DNA of 6,603 bases from Blastocatellia bacterium (GTDB lineage Bacteria; Acidobacteriota; Blastocatellia; Pyrinomonadales; Pyrinomonadaceae), in contig DNNE01000184.1 in assembly GCA_003487805.1 (NCBI GenBank), positions 5,247-11,849 of the forward strand. The letters run 5' to 3'. Numbering within the stretch: position 1 is the first letter of the stretch; each line of letters begins with the position of its first letter. Below, in pieces: positions 5,542-6,603 of the stretch. The notes under the pieces are model-generated. The model ran no database searches, had not been told where the DNA came from, and saw nothing but the letters and a program-made list of their open reading frames with translations. Made by a program: the position numbers and the translations under genes.

Positions 5542-6603
5542 ATGAGTAGAGCTTATCCCAACAAGAATTCCGCTCTCCGAAAGATTACGGCGGTTTGCAC
5601 GATCATAGCGCTCGCGGCCACCACCTTCGCGGCAGTCATAAGCGCGCAGAGCATGAAAACTGCCGCGAGTAAATCGACCGCAAAGCTAACCCAGGATCAG
5701 CGGATACTTCACGTTTTGAACCGGCTTGGGTTTGGCGCGCGGCCGGGCGACGTCGAACGCGTGAAGGCAATTGGCGTAGACAAGTACATCGAGCAGCAAT
5801 TGTCTCCAGACAAGATTGACGATGCGGCTTCTGAGGCCAAACTTCAGAATTTGGAAACGCTGCGCATGCCGACGGCGGAACTCTACGAAAAATACCCGCA
5901 GCCAGGCCAGTTGCTGAAGCAGCTTCAAAAGCGAAACGATTTGCCGGCAGACCTGGCGGTGGCCCGGGACAATCGTGTGAAGGGCGGCGCGAACGCGGCC
6001 GGCGCGAAAACAGCAAAGACCGGCGACGCGGTCAGCAGCGAAATGCAGACGTCCACGGATCCGAATGCGAAGCCCTCCAATCCGGCGGCGGATCAGAATC
6101 CGCTGAATAATCCGCAGTATCGCCAGGCGATAATGGCTTACTTCAAAGAGAACAATCTGCGTCCGGCGCAGTTCCTGACCGGCGAGTTGCAGATGTCGCG
6201 GATATTGCGCGCCGTTTACAGCGAGCGGCAATTGCAGGAAGTGATGGTTGATTTTTGGACCAACCATTTCAATGTGTACGCTGCGAAAGGCGCTGATCGA
6301 TGGCTGCTAACTTCATACGATCGGGACACGATCAGGCCGCACACGCTCGGCAAGTTTTACGATCTCTTGCTCGCGGATGCTCAGAGTCCGGCGATGCTTT
6401 TCTATCTCGACAATTTTCAAAGTGTCAGTCCGAACGCACAGCCTCCGCAACAGCGTCCCGGCGCCGCGCGTGGTCCGCTCGCGAATCTGCGGATGAGCAA
6501 CAACCCGCAACAGCAGCGACCTCAGCAGCAACAGCAGCGCCGCGGGATTAATGAGAACTATGCGCGTGAGTTAATGGAGCTGCACACGCTCGGCGTCGAT
6601 GGC
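5542..6603 (+). CDS. Secreted DUF1800-family protein (3' end cut by the window)
   Basis: The frame is open from the ATG at 5542 to the last base, giving 354 residues with no stop. Residues 1-35 form a signal peptide (ALRKITAVCTIIALAATTFAAVISA, cleavage before Q36). DUF1800 sequence begins at about 57 (HVLNRLGFGARPGDVERV) and includes DFWTNHFNVY (237-246), DRDTIRPHTLGKFYDLLLAD, SPAMLFYLDN and NENYARELMELHTLGVDG (337-354). The conserved domain would continue beyond the edge. Two low-complexity insertions interrupt it: about 139-193 (Ala/Asn/Pro/Lys-rich) and a Gln-rich run at 322-333. The biochemical role of DUF1800 is not established. Such genes are very often followed by a DUF1501 gene, which is a prediction for the sequence to the right. 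It begins a new transcription unit, divergent from the deacetylase. Confidence 0.9.
   Translation, partial: MSRAYPNKNSALRKITAVCTIIALAATTFAAVISAQSMKTAASKSTAKLTQDQRILHVLNRLGFGARPGDVERVKAIGVDKYIEQQLSPDKIDDAASEAKLQNLETLRMPTAELYEKYPQPGQLLKQLQKRNDLPADLAVARDNRVKGGANAAGAKTAKTGDAVSSEMQTSTDPNAKPSNPAADQNPLNNPQYRQAIMAYFKENNLRPAQFLTGELQMSRILRAVYSERQLQEVMVDFWTNHFNVYAAKGADRWLLTSYDRDTIRPHTLGKFYDLLLADAQSPAMLFYLDNFQSVSPNAQPPQQRPGAARGPLANLRMSNNPQQQRPQQQQQRRGINENYARELMELHTLGVDG

Noticed and set aside
5636..6267. Minus-strand open frames of 126 and 193 codons
   Set aside because: They are antisense to the DUF1800 gene, whose plus-strand translation has a signal peptide and conserved motifs; the minus-strand translations are Arg/Leu-rich with no domain.
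1..6603. CRISPR array, transposase, integrase, tRNA or defence system
   Set aside because: No regularly spaced repeats, no cloverleaf-like sequence and no mobile-element or nuclease motifs were seen on either strand.

Overview
The window reads as an ordinary stretch of a moderately GC-rich bacterial chromosome, most likely from the Acidobacteriota (Blastocatellia-like). That placement is inference. It rests on the gene mix: a zinc-finger anti-sigma-like membrane protein with a long disordered linker, a small zinc-ribbon membrane protein, a secreted M28 peptidase with a C-terminal Fn3-like domain, and a secreted DUF1800 protein. Short palindromic repeats between the genes fit the same picture. 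No tRNA, rRNA, CRISPR array, transposase or phage gene is visible.

Layout. Bases 1-1053 are the 3' part of an anti-sigma-factor-like gene that is already open at base 1 and begins outside the window. An inverted-repeat intergenic element (about 1061-1151) leads to a zinc-ribbon, two-helix membrane protein (1167-1682). Bases 1683-1886 are non-coding and carry two related palindromes in opposite orientation plus a third, unrelated hairpin. A secreted M28 metallopeptidase follows (1887-3392, all metal ligands present). After 22 bases comes a zinc-ribbon SAM-methyltransferase-like protein (3415-4173). A NodB-type polysaccharide deacetylase lies on the opposite strand (4170-5042), and its stop codon overlaps that of the methyltransferase. 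A non-coding stretch of about 500 bases (5043-5541) separates it from a DUF1800 protein (5542 to the window end), which runs off the edge with no stop.

How the genes may work together. Most products act at or beyond the cytoplasmic membrane: anti-sigma signalling, a secreted peptidase, glycan deacetylation and a secreted DUF1800 protein. The methyltransferase and the deacetylase could both modify a surface polysaccharide, but they are convergent and so not one operon. Nothing here amounts to a defence island, a secondary-metabolite cluster or a clearly new system.

The least explained sequence is 5227-5410. It holds a strong minus-strand terminator with no protein gene feeding it, next to further potential helices. 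It may be a small RNA gene, a leader or attenuator of the deacetylase, or part of the DUF1800 leader. The paired, inverted palindromes at 1710-1728 and 1788-1806 are the second point of interest.
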